Origin: Microcoleus sp. bin48.metabat.b7b8b9.023
GTDB taxonomy: Bacteria > Cyanobacteriota > Cyanobacteriia > Cyanobacteriales > Microcoleaceae
Length of the DNA stretch: 48,330 nucleotides
Assembly: GCF_013299185.1 (NCBI RefSeq)
Contig: NZ_JAAFKG010000051.1
Coordinates: forward strand, 1-48,330
Reading direction: 5' to 3'
Part shown: in pieces, positions 32,710-40,940 of the stretch
Layout: every line of letters begins with the position of its first letter
Position numbering within the stretch: position 1 is the stretch's first letter
The notes under the pieces: generated by a model
Told to the model about the DNA's origin: nothing
Database searches by the model: none
Seen by the model: only the letters and a program-made list of their open reading frames with translations
Program-made: the position numbers and the translations under genes

Positions 32710-34500
32710 ATGGTATATTTAAAAGCTATGAAAAATTCTACGATGTTATATTCAAAACTACGATCGCTCTTGATTTTACTGGCGGTAATTGCCGCGATAA
32801 CTCTGTCTGCGTGCACTCCAGCCCGATCGCAATTAGCAAACAGACTCGTCGTTCCCACCCCCAGCGGCCCCGCCACGTTTAACTATCCGCTAAATCAGTC
32901 TGCATACAGCGTGTTTGGCTATATGTACGAGGGATTGCTCAATGAAAACGGGGTGACATCGAAGCTAGAACCCGGTTTAGCTGAATCCTGGGAAGTTTCT
33001 AAAGATGGCAAAAAGATTGTCTTCACCCTGCGAGAAGGATTGAAATGGTCGGACGGCGAACCGATGACAACTGATGATATTATCTTCAGCTATGAAAAGA
33101 TTTATTTCAATGAAAAAATTCCTAGCGGCTTGAAAGATACTCTGAGAGTTGGCATCAGCCGTCAATTGCCCAAACTCAAAAAAATTGACAGCCGCCGCAT
33201 TGAATTTTCAGTGCCAGAACCTTTTGCTCCTTTTATTAGATTTGCTGGGGGAATACCAATTTTACCAGCTCATATCTTGCGGGAAGCTGCCACCCAGACA
33301 GAAGCTGACGGCAAGCCTAAATTCCTGTCTGCTTGGGGTACGGATACTGACCCTAAAAAAATTGTCGGTAACGGCCAATACCGAATGCTGAGCTATACTC
33401 CCAACCAGCGCGTTGTTTTGGAACGAAATCCATATTTTTGGCGCAAAGATACAGAGGGTAACAGTCAGCCTTACATCCAGCAAATAGTCTGGCAAATTAT
33501 CGAAAATACTGACAATCAACTGCTGAATTTTCGATCGGGCGATTTGGATACTCTGGACGTGCAGCCGGAGGTGTTTCCGCTGCTGAAACGGGAGGAAAAA
33601 CGCGGCAAATATACGATATTCAACGGCGGCCCGGACACTGGCAGCGTGTTTATGGGTTTCAATCTGAATAAGGGGCGTAACGCTCAAAATCAGCCGTTTG
33701 TAGACCCGGTTAAGTCTCGCTGGTTCGCGATTAAGGAGTTTCGGCAGGCGATCGCCTACGGCATCAACCGCGACAGCATGACTAACAATATCTATCGCGG
33801 ACTTGGCGCGCCGCTGCATTCCCCAATTCCGGCACAAAGTCCGTTCTACTTGTCTCCAGAACAGGGATTGAAAACTTACAATTACGACCCGCAAAAATCG
33901 AAAGAGTTACTGTTAAGTGCAGGATTCAAGTATAATAGTAACGGCGAATTGTTGGATGCTGAGGGCAACAAAGTGCGGTTTACTTTGTTGATGGCCGCCG
34001 GCAAAAAAGTGCGGGAGCAAATGGGAACGCAAATTAAGCAAGATTTGGGTAAGCTGGGGATGGAAGTTGATACGCAGTTCCTGAGTTTTAATACTTATGT
34101 GGAAAAGCTGCGCCTGACTAAAAATTGGGATACTTACCTTGGCGGTTTTACTGGAGGTACTGAACCGCACAGCGGCTACAATATTTGGTCTGTCAAGGGG
34201 ACTTTGCACAGTTTCAACCAGGGCCCGCAAGCCGGAGAACCGCCGATTAAGGGTTGGGAAGTCTACGACTGGGAGCAGAAAATTGATGACTTGTATGTGA
34301 AGGCGTCCCAGGAGCTGGATGAGGCGAAGCGCAAGGAACTGTATGGGGAGACTCAGCGGATTATAGCGGAACAAGTGCCTTTTATTTACATGGTGAATCC
34401 GCTGACTTTTGAGGCGGTGCGCGATCGCATTTCGGGAATTCGCTATAGTGCGATCGGCGGTGCTTTCTGGAATTTGTACGAACTGAAAATTACTGAATAG
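32710..34500 (+). CDS. Peptide/nickel-type ABC transporter substrate-binding lipoprotein
   Basis: This is a 596-residue SBP_bac_5 (family 5) periplasmic binding protein. The N-terminus has a lipoprotein signal (LLILLAVIAAITLSAC, lipidated C35). The body shows the family hallmarks: FNYPLNQSAYSVFGYMYEGLL, EPGLAESWEVSKDGKKIVFTLREGLKWSDGEPMTTDDIIFSYE and FRQAIAYGINRDSMTNNIYRGLGAPLHSPIPAQSPFY. It captures oligopeptides or similar ligands for an ABC importer; no permease or ATPase gene is adjacent, so it is an orphan component. ATG 32710 follows GGACGGAA; ATG 32728 is an alternative. It starts 10 bp after the PIN gene. Confidence 0.92.
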   Translation: MVYLKAMKNSTMLYSKLRSLLILLAVIAAITLSACTPARSQLANRLVVPTPSGPATFNYPLNQSAYSVFGYMYEGLLNENGVTSKLEPGLAESWEVSKDGKKIVFTLREGLKWSDGEPMTTDDIIFSYEKIYFNEKIPSGLKDTLRVGISRQLPKLKKIDSRRIEFSVPEPFAPFIRFAGGIPILPAHILREAATQTEADGKPKFLSAWGTDTDPKKIVGNGQYRMLSYTPNQRVVLERNPYFWRKDTEGNSQPYIQQIVWQIIENTDNQLLNFRSGDLDTLDVQPEVFPLLKREEKRGKYTIFNGGPDTGSVFMGFNLNKGRNAQNQPFVDPVKSRWFAIKEFRQAIAYGINRDSMTNNIYRGLGAPLHSPIPAQSPFYLSPEQGLKTYNYDPQKSKELLLSAGFKYNSNGELLDAEGNKVRFTLLMAAGKKVREQMGTQIKQDLGKLGMEVDTQFLSFNTYVEKLRLTKNWDTYLGGFTGGTEPHSGYNIWSVKGTLHSFNQGPQAGEPPIKGWEVYDWEQKIDDLYVKASQELDEAKRKELYGETQRIIAEQVPFIYMVNPLTFEAVRDRISGIRYSAIGGAFWNLYELKITE

Positions 34501-34508
34501 TCATTATT

Positions 34509-34757
34509 GGTTCGTAGTGAGGACTTTAGTCCTCAGAAAGAAGGACTAAAGTCCTCACTACGAACCCATCTTAAGTAATGAGGACTTTAGTCGTCAGAAA
34601 GAAGGACTGAAGTCCTTACTACGAACCCATCTTAAAGTAATGAGGACTTTAGTCGTCAGAAAGAAGGACTGAAGTCCTCACTACGAACCAATCTTAAGTA
34701 ATGAGGACTTTAGTCCTCAGAAAGAAGGACTGAAGTCCTTACTACGAACCCATCTTA
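34509..34757. repeat. Four tandem ~62 bp head-to-head units of the GGACTTTAGTCC repeat
   Basis: Each unit holds a forward arm (GAGGACTTTAGTCC or ...GTCG), a CAGAAAGAA spacer, an inverted arm (GGACTGAAGTCC then TTACTACGAACC or TCACTACGAACC), and a CATCTTAAG(TAAT) linker. The first forward arm has the full leader GGTTCGTAGTGA at 34509; in later units the leader is cut to AGTAATGA. Each unit can fold as a hairpin, so the array is a row of hairpins between the binding-protein gene and larB. Confidence 0.92.
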
Positions 34758-34794
34758 AGTGTTGTTGTTTGAACCCAGAAGATATCATTAGTTC

Positions 34795-35574
34795 ATGGAA
34801 CCTGAAATTTTACAGAAGTTACTCGAATCTGTTGCGGCCGGCGATGTTAGCCCGATCGCAGCTTTGGACAAATTAAAGCATTTTGACTTTGAACAAGTCG
34901 GCGATTTTGCCAAAATTGACCACCACCGCACCTTAAGAACCGGTTTTCCTGAAGTTATCTGGGGCCCGGGAAAAACACCAGACCAAATTGTTGAGATTAT
35001 CGGGGCGATGCGGGGACGAAATCCTGCGGTGATGGCGACGCGAATTGAACCAGAGGTTTTTGAGAAATTGCAACAAAAAATACCCGACTTGTGCTACTAC
35101 CAAAAAGCCAGAATTTGTGCAATTTCTGAGAAATCCCCAACTCCCCAGCGTCCGGGTACTGTGACTATTATCAGTGCCGGAACAGCGGATTTGCCTGTGG
35201 CGGAAGAGGCGGCTGTGACTGCGGAACTTTGCGGTTTTGGGGTGCGGCGTTTGTGGGATGTGGGGGTTGCCGGCATTCACCGCTTGCTTAGCAACCGGCA
35301 CGTAATTGATGATGCTGATGTGTTGATTGCGGTTGCTGGTATGGAAGGTGCCTTGGCGAGTGTGGTTGCGGGTTTGGCGGATTGTCCGGTGATTGCTGTG
35401 CCGACAAGTGTAGGTTACGGCGCGAGTTTTGGGGGGATTGCTCCTCTTTTAACTATGCTCAATTCTTGTGCGGCTGGTGTGGGTGTGGTTAATATTGATA
35501 ATGGGTTTGGGGCAGCGATTTTGGCTTGTCAAATTCTTAGAAGTGCCGATCGAGTGGCTAATATGTCTGAGTAG
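34795..35574 (+). CDS. larB: Nickel-pincer cofactor biosynthesis protein LarB
   Basis: The 259-residue protein matches LarB, which carboxylates and hydrolyses nicotinic acid adenine dinucleotide to pyridinium-3,5-biscarboxylic acid mononucleotide, the first step to the nickel-pincer nucleotide of lactate racemase. The N-terminal helical region (LQKLLESVAAGDVSPIAALDKLK) precedes FAKIDHHRTLRTGFPEVIWGPGKT. The C-terminal PurE-like domain has VTIISAGTADLPVAEEAAVTAELCG, GMEGALASVVAGLADCPVIAVPTSVGYGASFGGIAPLLTMLNSCAAGVGVVNIDNGFGAA. No larC/larE is in the window. Start ATG 34795 lies after a repeat array. Confidence 0.93.
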   Translation: MEPEILQKLLESVAAGDVSPIAALDKLKHFDFEQVGDFAKIDHHRTLRTGFPEVIWGPGKTPDQIVEIIGAMRGRNPAVMATRIEPEVFEKLQQKIPDLCYYQKARICAISEKSPTPQRPGTVTIISAGTADLPVAEEAAVTAELCGFGVRRLWDVGVAGIHRLLSNRHVIDDADVLIAVAGMEGALASVVAGLADCPVIAVPTSVGYGASFGGIAPLLTMLNSCAAGVGVVNIDNGFGAAILACQILRSADRVANMSE

Positions 35575-35677
35575 GAGAATGAGAGAATAGAGAGGGATAG
35601 AATCGCAGAATGGAGAATGCCAGAGAAGGGAATCCGGTTGACTTTTCAACATATCCAGGCTGGAAGTATCTGAATCG

Positions 35678-35789
35678 GGCGTTGCTTAATCATGGTATGA
35701 AAAAAATAAGTTTAAAATCCAAAACCTTTGTGGATACTGGTTTCTATGACAGACCTATTTAGCCTTTCATACCGTAAATCAGCAACGCC
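35678..35789. repeat. MITE-like element with ~25 bp inverted ends and 6 bp target duplication
   Basis: GGCGTTGCTTAATCATGG plus TATGAAA (35678-35702) pairs imperfectly with TTTCATACCG plus TAAATCAGCAACGCC (35765-35789). Immediately outside, GAATCG occurs at 35672-35677 and again at 35790-35795, a direct six-base target-site duplication. The 112 bp element has no coding capacity. It is likely a non-autonomous derivative of an insertion sequence whose autonomous form is not in the window. Confidence 0.82.
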
Positions 35790-35962
35790 GAATCGCTATT
35801 CCACAGATTCAGAAAAAGAGCTTTCAAGAAAAGTTTCAAATTCTCTCCCCCTCTCCCCCTCTCTCCCCCTCTCCCTCTCCTTACCAAAAACTTGGGTTTA
35901 AAGCCCCGTTCTTTTAGGACGGCTTTGTGTTAGAATTGTAACGTAGTGGCTTCCCACGTAAA

Positions 35963-37135
35963 ATGTTTGTCCTAGAATTCAAGGCTAAAGGAAAACCAAA
36001 TCAGTACGCAGCAATAGACGAGGCAATCAAAACTACTCAGTTCGTTCGCAATAAGTGCGTCCGTTTCTGGATCGACAACCGAGGAGTGGGACAGAAAGAA
36101 TTGTACCGTCACAGCACGGAACTCAGAGAAGAGTTTGCCTTTGTCAAAGATTTGAATTCTAGTGCTTGCCAAGCTTCTGTGGAAAGGGCTTATTCTGCGA
36201 TTGCTCGGTTTTACGACAACTGCAAGAAAGCCGTTCCCGGAAAGAAAGGTTATCCGACTTTCAAGAAAAACAGTCGGTCTGTTGAGTACAAAGTCAGCGG
36301 TTGGAAACTTTCGGAAACTCGTAAACAAATCACGTTCACCGATAAAAAGGGAATTGGCAAGCTCAAACTAAAAGGGACGTGGGATCTAAACTTCTACCAG
36401 ATCGATCGGATAAAACGGGTTAGATTAATACGTCGCGCTGACGGTTACTACGTTCAGTTTGCAATCAGTGCCGACAACAATGTGAATACAGCGCCAGCAG
36501 GTAAGACAGTTGGATTGGACGTGGGGCTCAAAGAGTTTTATACAGACTCTGACGGTCATACCGAACCGAATCCCAAGTTTTATCGAATCAGCGAGAAACG
36601 GTTGAAGTTTCGACAGCGCCGTGTTTCTCGCAAAAAGAAAGGCTCTGCCAACCGCAAGAAAGCAATTAATCGATTAGGGCGATCGCACCTCAAAATAAGC
36701 AGGCAACGTGAAGAACACGCCAAGAGACTGGCGCGTTGCGTAATCCAATCTAACGATTTGGTAGCCTACGAAGATTTGAGGATTAAGAACCTAGTAAAAA
36801 ATCACTGTCTCGCTAAGTCGATTAATGATGCTGGTTGGTATCAATTCAGAAAGTGGTTGGAATATTTTGGTGTAAAGTTTGGTCGGGTAACGGTTGCCGT
36901 TAATCCTGCTTATACTTCACAGAAATGTTCTAATTGTGGCGCAATCGTCAAAAAATCCCTATCCGTAAGAACCCACGCTTGTGAATGTGGATTTGTTATG
37001 GACAGGGACTGGAATGCCGCGATTAATATTCTGAAATTAGCCTTGAGTACGGTAGGGCATACCGGAACTTGGGTCTTAGACCCGAACGCTTTGGGAAATT
37101 CGACCTCTACTGGAAGCTGGAGAAATCCTGTTTGA
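35963..37135 (+). CDS. tnpB: RNA-guided nuclease TnpB (IS200/IS605 OrfB)
   Basis: The 390-residue protein is intact. It has the N-terminal helix-turn-helix-like OrfB region (1-160), RuvC-I D186 in VGLDVGLKEF, RuvC-II E270 in VAYEDLRIKNL, the zinc finger C322-x2-C325 and C340-x-C342, and RuvC-III D349 in DRDWNAAINIL. TnpB proteins are ancestors of Cas12 that cut DNA using a guide (omega) RNA made from the element right end. The start is ATG 35963 (GTAAA upstream). All catalytic residues are present, so it may be active. The C-terminal tail (NALGNSTSTGSWRNPV) overlaps the likely guide-RNA region. Confidence 0.95.
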   Translation: MFVLEFKAKGKPNQYAAIDEAIKTTQFVRNKCVRFWIDNRGVGQKELYRHSTELREEFAFVKDLNSSACQASVERAYSAIARFYDNCKKAVPGKKGYPTFKKNSRSVEYKVSGWKLSETRKQITFTDKKGIGKLKLKGTWDLNFYQIDRIKRVRLIRRADGYYVQFAISADNNVNTAPAGKTVGLDVGLKEFYTDSDGHTEPNPKFYRISEKRLKFRQRRVSRKKKGSANRKKAINRLGRSHLKISRQREEHAKRLARCVIQSNDLVAYEDLRIKNLVKNHCLAKSINDAGWYQFRKWLEYFGVKFGRVTVAVNPAYTSQKCSNCGAIVKKSLSVRTHACECGFVMDRDWNAAINILKLALSTVGHTGTWVLDPNALGNSTSTGSWRNPV

Positions 37136-37191
37136 GCAAGTTGAGTCTATGAACAAAGAATCCCCGCTGCTGTCTTCACGGGGAGTGTCAA
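37000..37191 (+). ncRNA. Candidate omega (right-end element) RNA for TnpB
   Basis: In TnpB systems the guide RNA starts inside the 3' part of tnpB and ends at the transposon right end, with the guide taken from the flanking DNA. Here the right-end hairpin (37161-37184) and the terminal GTGTCAA are in the correct place, so the RNA would span about 37000-37191 and its guide would begin at about 37192. Exact ends cannot be read from sequence. Confidence 0.35.
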
Positions 37192-37799
37192 TTACCAGCC
37201 AGCCAAATCGGATAACCAGAAGAATCCTCAGCTTTCAACTTTTGCGCCTGATAACTCTTGCTAGTCCAATTAGCTACTGTTTGCAGGCTTTCGGCCAAAA
37301 AACTTTCGCTGCCAAACGCTTCAAATCCCAAAGTCCACGACGCAGTGCCGTTAACATTTAACTGAGTAATTTCTACAATGCAGCCTTGGGGAATTGGGGC
37401 TTCGACAGGCACAGACATGAGCACGCCCGGGGCAGAAACTTGGTAAAGACGCTGGGCTCGCTTTTTTTTCACCTTTACCCACTTTCCAGTCGCCATCATA
37501 TCCGCCGGTAGTGGCGCCATCGTGTCGGCACATATCCACTTCAGCCATTTCTCGACTTTGCCTTCCCAGCGGTTGCCGAAGTGCATCACCCCCAATTCTT
37601 CCTGCCGCCACTTTACTTGTAAATTTTTCCCGCGCAGTTTTACTCCCAAGTAGTCGCAACTAGGTATCAGCAAATATAAATCTTCTCGCTCTTCAGGCGG
37701 GGATAGATACCCGCCCAGACTCTCGCTTCCAAACCATTGCCCGATCGGTTTTGGCAGCGCACCGCTATAAAACCACCGCATTTCCAGACTGGCCCGCAT
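37188..37799 (-). CDS. Conserved-looking hypothetical protein, 203 aa, ending in an IS right end
   Basis: ATG 37799 is preferred over ATG 37814 because GGAGG sits seven bases upstream of it, within the first codons of the longer frame. The protein has LEMRWFYSGALPKPIGQWF, EDLYLLIPSCDYLGVKLRGKNLQVKWRQEELG and a W-rich middle (WEGKVEKWLKWICADT). It is soluble with no recognised domain; similar-looking sequences occur in other cyanobacteria, but I cannot name a function. Its stop (TGA at 37190-37188) is formed by the right end of the TnpB element, so the natural C-terminus has probably been altered after LAGN. Confidence 0.6.
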   Translation of the reverse strand: MRASLEMRWFYSGALPKPIGQWFGSESLGGYLSPPEEREDLYLLIPSCDYLGVKLRGKNLQVKWRQEELGVMHFGNRWEGKVEKWLKWICADTMAPLPADMMATGKWVKVKKKRAQRLYQVSAPGVLMSVPVEAPIPQGCIVEITQLNVNGTASWTLGFEAFGSESFLAESLQTVANWTSKSYQAQKLKAEDSSGYPIWLAGN

Positions 37800-38083
37800 A
37801 AATTTTTCCTCCATTCTTCCACTATTTTCGTCAAACCCAGACTGGGATTTGCCACACCATCGACTTTTGCACCTGTCAACTCTATCCTCCCCCCTCCGGG
37901 AGCATGAGTCTACTGCCTAGAGTCATACCATTTGAAATTTAAGATTTGAGATTTTAGGTTGGGAATTACTTATTCTATAGGGGTTTCGAGCTTGTCAGCC
38001 CGTTGGATTTTTGGGGAAAACTGGTATCTGAGTCGCGACTTTGAAAAAAAAACTCATAATCCTTTACATCTCTTCATAAGTCT

Positions 38084-38101
38084 GTTACATTAGTTTACAT
38101 T
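38084..38101 (+). promoter_or_regulatory. HLR1 element (RpaB binding site) upstream of hli
   Basis: GTTACATTAGTTTACATT fits the high-light regulatory element consensus (G/T)TTACA(T/A)(T/A)NN(G/T)TTACA(T/A)(T/A) at every position. It begins 45 bp upstream of the hli start codon. HLR1 is bound by the response regulator RpaB and controls high-light-responsive genes, hli genes foremost. A further TTTACAT half-site is at 38063-38069. Confidence 0.85.
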
Positions 38102-38128
38102 ACACCAAAAACAACTTAGGACACTGAC

Positions 38129-38341
38129 ATGGCTGACAGAGGCTTACTACTTGACAACGACGGTAAAATGAACAATTTTGCGATCGAGCCCAAAGTATAC
38201 ATTGACGATGAAGCCCGCACAGGCTTTACACCCTACGCAGAACGCTTGAACGGCCGCCTTGCCATGATTGGTTTTGTTTCTCTCTTGGCTTTAGAAGTTT
38301 CTACCAAGCACGGACTGATTAGCTGGCTAACTAACCTGTAA
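38129..38341 (+). CDS. hli: High-light-inducible protein (Hlip/Scp, CAB-like)
   Basis: The 70-residue protein has one transmembrane helix with the chlorophyll-binding signature [31 protein letters not shown]-x-x-N-x-R-x-A-M-I-G, as in LHC helix 1. Hlips bind chlorophyll and carotenoid and protect photosystem II assembly under excess light. The N-terminal ~35 residues are hydrophilic and face the cytoplasm. It is monocistronic with a perfect HLR1 site in its upstream region, supporting high-light control. The 37815-38128 gap otherwise shows only AT-rich sequence. Confidence 0.95.
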   Translation: MADRGLLLDNDGKMNNFAIEPKVYIDDEARTGFTPYAERLNGRLAMIGFVSLLALEVSTKHGLISWLTNL

Positions 38342-38480
38342 TAACTTTGTTTAAAATTAAACTGTACGGCTATGGCTTGCCAGCAATACACAATTGGCGA
38401 TCCATAGCTTAACTATTTTTGCAAGGTTTGATGAGACAATTTAAATTAAATATTTTAGTGTTACGGTACTTGTAAAAATA

Positions 38481-39020
38481 ATGCTCAAACGAATTGCAGC
38501 AATACTTCTGGTGGTTTTCTCTCTCAGCTTGACCGGTTGTGTCTCTGTAGCTACCGGACTCAAAAGCTACGTTGATACTGGCGACGGCTATCAATTTCTT
38601 TATCCTAACGGCTGGTTGCCGATCGCAGTTTCTGACGGGCCCGATGTGGTGTTCCGCGATTTGATCCAGCAAACCGAGAATGTCAGCGTGGTCATCAGTC
38701 CAGTGGCTGGGAACAAAACTCTCGCAGATTTGGGCACGCCAACGGATGTCGGATACAAGCTTAGCAAAAGTGCCATCGCTCCTGTTGATTCCGGCCGCGA
38801 AGCTGAATTAGTCAATGCAGGAAGTCGCGAATCGCGATCGAAAAACTATTACATTTTAGAATACGCCGTCAAGCTTCCAAACCAACAACGGCACAACTTA
38901 GCCAGCGTAGCAGTCAGCCGCGGCAAACTATTTACCCTTAACGTTTCCACTACCGAAGAACGCTGGCCGAAAGTCAAAGAAGCTTTTGAGAAAGTTGTTA
39001 AATCTTTCTCTGTCTATTAG
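38481..39020 (+). CDS. psbP: PsbP-family photosystem II lipoprotein (CyanoP)
   Basis: The 179-residue protein has a lipoprotein signal (IAAILLVVFSLSLTGC, lipidated C20) and the PsbP fold: TGDGYQFLYPNGWLPIAV, GPDVVFRDLIQQTENVSVVISPV, LADLGTPTDVGYKLSKS, RESRSKNYYILEYAVKLPNQQRHNLASVAVSRGKLFTLNVSTTEERW. CyanoP is attached to the lumenal side of thylakoids and assists PSII assembly. The start is ATG 38481. Length is typical. It is followed by an STRR tract. Confidence 0.93.
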   Translation: MLKRIAAILLVVFSLSLTGCVSVATGLKSYVDTGDGYQFLYPNGWLPIAVSDGPDVVFRDLIQQTENVSVVISPVAGNKTLADLGTPTDVGYKLSKSAIAPVDSGREAELVNAGSRESRSKNYYILEYAVKLPNQQRHNLASVAVSRGKLFTLNVSTTEERWPKVKEAFEKVVKSFSVY

Positions 39021-39215
39021 TTATTAGTTATTAGTTATTGGTTGTTGGTTGTTGGTTGTTGGTTGCTGGTTGTTGGTTGTTGGTTATTGGTTGTTGGTTG
39101 TTGGCTATTGGTTTGAGAACCAAGAACTAACAAGAAACATAGGACAAATGACAACTAACAACCAACCACAGCAAATAACTAATAACAAGTAACAAATAAC
39201 TAATAACAAGTAACA
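39017..39215. repeat. Long STRR tract: TTAGTTA/TTGGTTG heptamers facing AACTAAT/AACAAAT heptamers
   Basis: From 39017, TTAGTTA units change into TTGGTTG units (about fourteen heptamers to 39112). After a short unique stretch they are mirrored by AACTAATAACAAGTAACAAAT units up to 39215, so the two halves are inverted relative to each other. It fills the space between psbP and maf. The last psbP codons touch its first unit. Confidence 0.88.
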
Positions 39216-39230
39216 AATAACTTATTAATT

Positions 39231-39881
39231 ATGAAGATTCCAACTTTTGTATTAGCTTCAGCTTCCCCGGCGCGCCGCAGCCTGCTAAGCAATGCAGGCA
39301 TTCAAGCTGTGATTTGCCCCAGCGACTTTGATGAAGGGCAAATAAAAATGAGGGATGCTACTAAATTAGTCCAGGTTTTAGCAGAGGGAAAAGCTGACGC
39401 TGTAGCTAGTTTTTTGCTGGCTAATTCTCACCCGCAAATCCCCAATCCCAAAGCGTGTTTAGTGTTGGGATGCGATTCAATTTTGGTCATTGATGGTGAA
39501 ATTCACGGCAAACCCAAGGATGCCGACGAAGCAATCTCGCGCTGGCAAAAAATGCGCGGTAAAGTAGGCGAACTTTATACGGGTCATGCTTTAATTGATA
39601 CGAGATTTGATAACTTTGATGAGGCAATGGATCGATCGCTCATTCGCTGTCAAGTTACAAAAGTTTATTTTGCGGAAGTTACCTCGCGTCAAGTTGCGGC
39701 TTACGTTGCTACGGGAGAACCTCTCGCCTGTGCTGGCTGTTTTGCACTCGAAGGCAAAGGCGGCTTTTTTGTGGAAAAAATCGAAGGCTGTCACACCAAT
39801 GTGATTGGTTTGAGTTTGCCTTTGCTGCGGCAAATGCTCGGCGAAATGGGATATGATGTGGCAGATTTTTGGCAATCTTAA
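39231..39881 (+). CDS. maf: Maf-family nucleoside triphosphate pyrophosphatase
   Basis: The 216-residue protein starts [18 protein letters not shown], the Maf nucleotide-binding motif (S-x-S-P-x-R-R). It continues [36 protein letters not shown] with the catalytic D of the GxDS/T segment and G-K-P, then [35 protein letters not shown]. Maf enzymes hydrolyse dTTP/UTP or modified nucleotides to monophosphates and help to clean the nucleotide pool. It is slightly longer than average because of a small insertion ([14 protein letters not shown]). Start ATG 39231. Confidence 0.93.
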   Translation: MKIPTFVLASASPARRSLLSNAGIQAVICPSDFDEGQIKMRDATKLVQVLAEGKADAVASFLLANSHPQIPNPKACLVLGCDSILVIDGEIHGKPKDADEAISRWQKMRGKVGELYTGHALIDTRFDNFDEAMDRSLIRCQVTKVYFAEVTSRQVAAYVATGEPLACAGCFALEGKGGFFVEKIEGCHTNVIGLSLPLLRQMLGEMGYDVADFWQS

Positions 39882-40084
39882 CCGGAACTTACCCCCCTGC
39901 TGCGGTAGTTACGCACTCTAAAGCCTCTGCTGCACATAGGATAGAAGCATTTAGTGGTCAAAAATAAGTAGTGATGTATGGTGGGCGATCGCCCAAAATG
40001 TAGTAAAATATTGCTTCCTTTATGCTAGCGTTGGCTTTTAGGCTAATCTGATTCTGATAGCCTATTGAATCGGAGACACCAACG

Positions 40085-40717
40085 ATGAAAAAGTTAATCC
40101 CCTTACTACTCGGTGCCGTATTACTGAGTAACACTGTTGCTTGTCAGAACTCAAGCGAGCCGATCGGCAAAACTTCTGCTCCGGCCAACCAAAGCAGCGC
40201 TACTTCCGGTAAGCTGAAAAATCAGGCAGCCGCCATCCCTGCTGGAACCAGTTTTGATACGATTCTCCAACAAGATTTATCCACGGGTAAAAACCGCAAC
40301 AACGATCGTTTTACTCTGCGAGTCAAAGGAGGCAATAAAACCCTTAAAGATGCCGTGATTCAGGGACATCTCGAAGATGTTGTCAAAGCAGCTAAAGGCA
40401 AAAAAGCGAGTTTGCATCTAGTTTTTGATGACATTAAACTCGCAAATGGTGCAGCCGCTCCCCTTGATGTTACCTTAGTAAATACTCAGGTAGAAACCAA
40501 AACCAAAGGCAAGTTTGTTCAGAATGCTGGCATTATTTTAGCTGGAGCAGTGGCCGGTAAATTCCTTGGTGATAAAGCGAACTTCAAGCAGGGTGCTGTA
40601 GCTGGAGGTGGAGCAGCAGCGGCTTATGTCTTGTCTAGTCCTGGTGGTGAAGTTGTCCTGAAAAAAGGAACCAATGTTAAGCTGAAACTTAAAAAGCCTC
40701 TCGATACGAGTCCATAA
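40085..40717 (+). CDS. Hypothetical lipoprotein with Gly/Ala zipper segment
   Basis: The 210-residue protein has a lipoprotein signal (KKLIPLLLGAVLLSNTVAC, C20). A Ser/Ala linker precedes a beta-rich domain (AIPAGTSFDTILQQDLSTGKNRNNDRFTLRV, AVIQGHLEDVVKAAKGKKASLHLVFDDIKLANG). A Gly/Ala-rich hydrophobic stretch (NAGIILAGAVAGKFLG, GAVAGGGAAAAYVLSS) and a basic end follow. The I-P-A-G-T-x-F/I-x-x-x-L start resembles the OM-facing domain of VirB10/TrbI-like proteins, but that is only a similarity of pattern. The gene ends in the first hairpin of an array, which can serve as its terminator. Confidence 0.65.
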   Translation: MKKLIPLLLGAVLLSNTVACQNSSEPIGKTSAPANQSSATSGKLKNQAAAIPAGTSFDTILQQDLSTGKNRNNDRFTLRVKGGNKTLKDAVIQGHLEDVVKAAKGKKASLHLVFDDIKLANGAAAPLDVTLVNTQVETKTKGKFVQNAGIILAGAVAGKFLGDKANFKQGAVAGGGAAAAYVLSSPGGEVVLKKGTNVKLKLKKPLDTSP

Positions 40718-40927
40718 AAACCCAGTTTCTGCCCACCCGCAATCGAAGAAACCGGGTTTTTTTGAGTTTCTGCGCTGTCACCAACAATTTTCGTAAAAAC
40801 CCGGTTTCTGGGCACTCGCGAGGAATCTAAGAAACCGGGTTTTTTTGAGTTTCTGCGCTGTCACCAACAATTTTCGTAAAAACCCGGTTTCTGCCCCTCG
40901 CGAGCATCTAAGAAACCGGGTTTTCTC
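40716..40927. repeat. Three AAAAACCCGGTTTCT / AGAAACCGGGTTTTT hairpins in tandem
   Basis: Pairs of AAAAACCC(A/G)GTTTCT and AGAAACCGGGTTTTT recur with ~81-83 bp period (right arms at 40747, 40830 and 40911), joined by GAGTTTCTGCGCTGTCACC and AACAATTTTCG linkers. The first hairpin starts at the stop codon of the lipoprotein gene and is followed by seven T, so it works as an intrinsic terminator. A second group is at 41769-41895 on the other side of xisH-xisI. Confidence 0.9.
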
Positions 40928-40940
40928 GCCGATTTACTCT

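Larger units (their letters stand above)
35895..37191 (+). mobile_element. IS200/IS605-superfamily (IS1341-type) element with tnpB only
   Basis: The left end carries an imperfect subterminal palindrome at 35900-35926 (AAAGCC CCGTTC TTTTA GGACGG CTTT). The right end carries a hairpin at 37161-37184 (TCCCCG, loop, CGGGGA) followed by GTGTCAA. Both are typical of IS605-type single-strand transposons, which lack terminal inverted repeats. No tnpA is present, so movement would depend on TnpA in trans. The exact tips are inferred. The right end lies at the stop codon of the 203-residue gene on the other strand. Confidence 0.75.
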
